From Aphelidium insulamus (taxonomy: Eukaryota > Aphelidiomycota > Aphelidea > Aphelidiaceae): a stretch of 32,252 nt of DNA. A program made the position numbers and the translations under genes. The stretch is from NCBI GenBank assembly GCA_036784855.1, contig JAZDSV010000097.1, positions 1 through 32,252 on the forward strand, given 5' to 3'. The notes under the pieces are model-generated. The model was given only the letters and a program-made list of their open reading frames with translations, ran no database searches and had not been told where the DNA came from. Positions 31,428 through 32,252 of this stretch are shown one piece after another (the stretch's first letter is position 1; the number at the start of each line of letters is the position of its first letter).

Positions 31428-32252
31428 TTATGCAGGTCGTTCAGCTATTCCAGCGAGCAAACCGAAATCTACCCATAAATTTCTGGTGCTGATGTACAAT
31501 TCTTCATTCGCGTAACAACTGCGATCTAGATCGTGCACCAAGTTATTAAATTTCTGTGCCTCATCTTGTGAGATCTGCGGCAGATGATTGCCCGTGTATG
31601 TAATGACAGTAGAAAGATGCTTTGTCGCGGTTGCCACCTGGCGCATGTTTCTGACACTAATTCCATCTTTGCAACCATTTCCCTTAAGCGCCGCTTGCAT
31701 TGTTTCGACAATGTCTCGGTAGATAATATCAGCTGTGGTAAATGTTAGGAGACCGAGAAGACCCCAATTGACCGCATCGTATTGAAGTCCACCGATATAA
31801 TTCTTGATCAGCCTCTCTGCTACCTTTGAAAATTCTTCTTTCATCTCATCTGTTGACGCGAGGTTGGAGCCATCGATTTCACTCTGCGGCAAGTTGAACA
31901 TATTTCGAGTTGCCGTACTAATAGCTATTACGTTTCTAGGATACATTAAACTTTTAGAATCTGAAAATTCGTCCAGAATACGCATTTTTGTAAAAGCGTC
32001 AGGTAAACGAATTCGGTTTCCGTCTTGGGCATCTGGGGTACTTTGCAAATAAACTTGTAAATGCTTTCGAGTTGGTGAAACGGTTTCTGGCTGTGCGTTC
32101 CTAATTGTTCAACCTTGTTGATAAAAAAGGCAAGACTTTGGTCAGCATCTTGCTCCACACACCAAATTTCCAGTAGGATTTCGTCAGCGATCAACTTCTT
32201 GCTCTCCTTCAATGCATCCAATTTGTCAACTATCGCTGAAAGGCTTTCAATA
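31428..32252 (-). CDS. secreted family member E, 5' partial with a frame break
   Basis: The 5' part lies off the right edge. From 32252 the frame reads IESLSAIVDKLDALKESKKL, EIWCVEQDADQSLAFFINK, SIYKFICKVPQMPKTETEFV and LTLLQKC. It then must shift near 31984, at an AAAAA run, to MRILDEFSDSKSLMYPRNVI and on to TAG-free sequence ending at 31428 with LWVDFGLLAGIAERPA. One missing A would explain the break. The WC, ICK and W..FGLL anchors align with member C (TVWC, DMCR, QWSDLDLLP) and more distantly with B and D. The beta module and signal peptide are not visible because of the window edge. Confidence 0.68.

Overview
This window is nuclear DNA of a compact, intron-rich eukaryote. I could place about 45 spliceosomal introns by frame continuity. 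Most are 31-96 nt and AT-rich, with GT..AG ends, and three use GC..AG with the same GCAAGT donor. Conserved single-copy eukaryotic genes are recognisable: LSM6, an ankyrin-DHHC palmitoyltransferase, DOP1, CYB5D1, a metaxin, BMT2/SAMTOR and DCAF4. CYB5D1 is an axonemal protein, so the organism probably makes flagella. The zinc-finger style, the ankyrin-DHHC enzyme and the CPW-type F-box/ankyrin protein would suit a zoosporic fungus, a relative of fungi, or another flagellated protist. The sequence alone does not settle the lineage.

Layout. 1-300 is a GT-rich minisatellite. 360-779 (+) is a small putative secreted protein with an in-frame TAG. LSM6 (877-1284, -) and a four-finger C2H2 protein (1490-3149, -) follow. 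An eight-exon ankyrin-DHHC palmitoyltransferase spans 3746-6330 (+). 6400-10149 (+) holds three tandem members of a secreted-protein family that I do not recognise: one decayed, one apparently intact, one disrupted. DOP1 occupies 10898-17881 (+) in 18 exons. 17958-18854 holds a broken duplicate of the CYB5D1 3' end and a small hypothetical gene. CYB5D1 (18926-19793, -) and an unrecognised two-pass membrane protein (19876-21231, -) are head-to-tail, and metaxin (22154-23574, +) diverges from them. BMT2 (23791-24720, -), an F-box/ankyrin-like repeat protein (25498-26941, +) and DCAF4 (27134-28581, +) follow. The right edge holds two more members of the secreted family on the minus strand (28790-30747 and 31428 to beyond the end).

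The most novel content is that secreted family. Members with a visible 5' end share a signal-peptide exon, a short second exon ending in a CYN motif at a phase-2 intron, and usually a beta-rich module built around GKW and FR(L/V)RL.YE. A helical region with WC, WY, ICD and AM anchors and a C-terminal W..LGLL-like motif follows. One member carries the module twice, through an apparent duplication of a phase 2-2 exon. Several frame breaks lie in simple-sequence tracts, including one in the conserved DCAF4 gene, so some apparent pseudogenes may be assembly indels.
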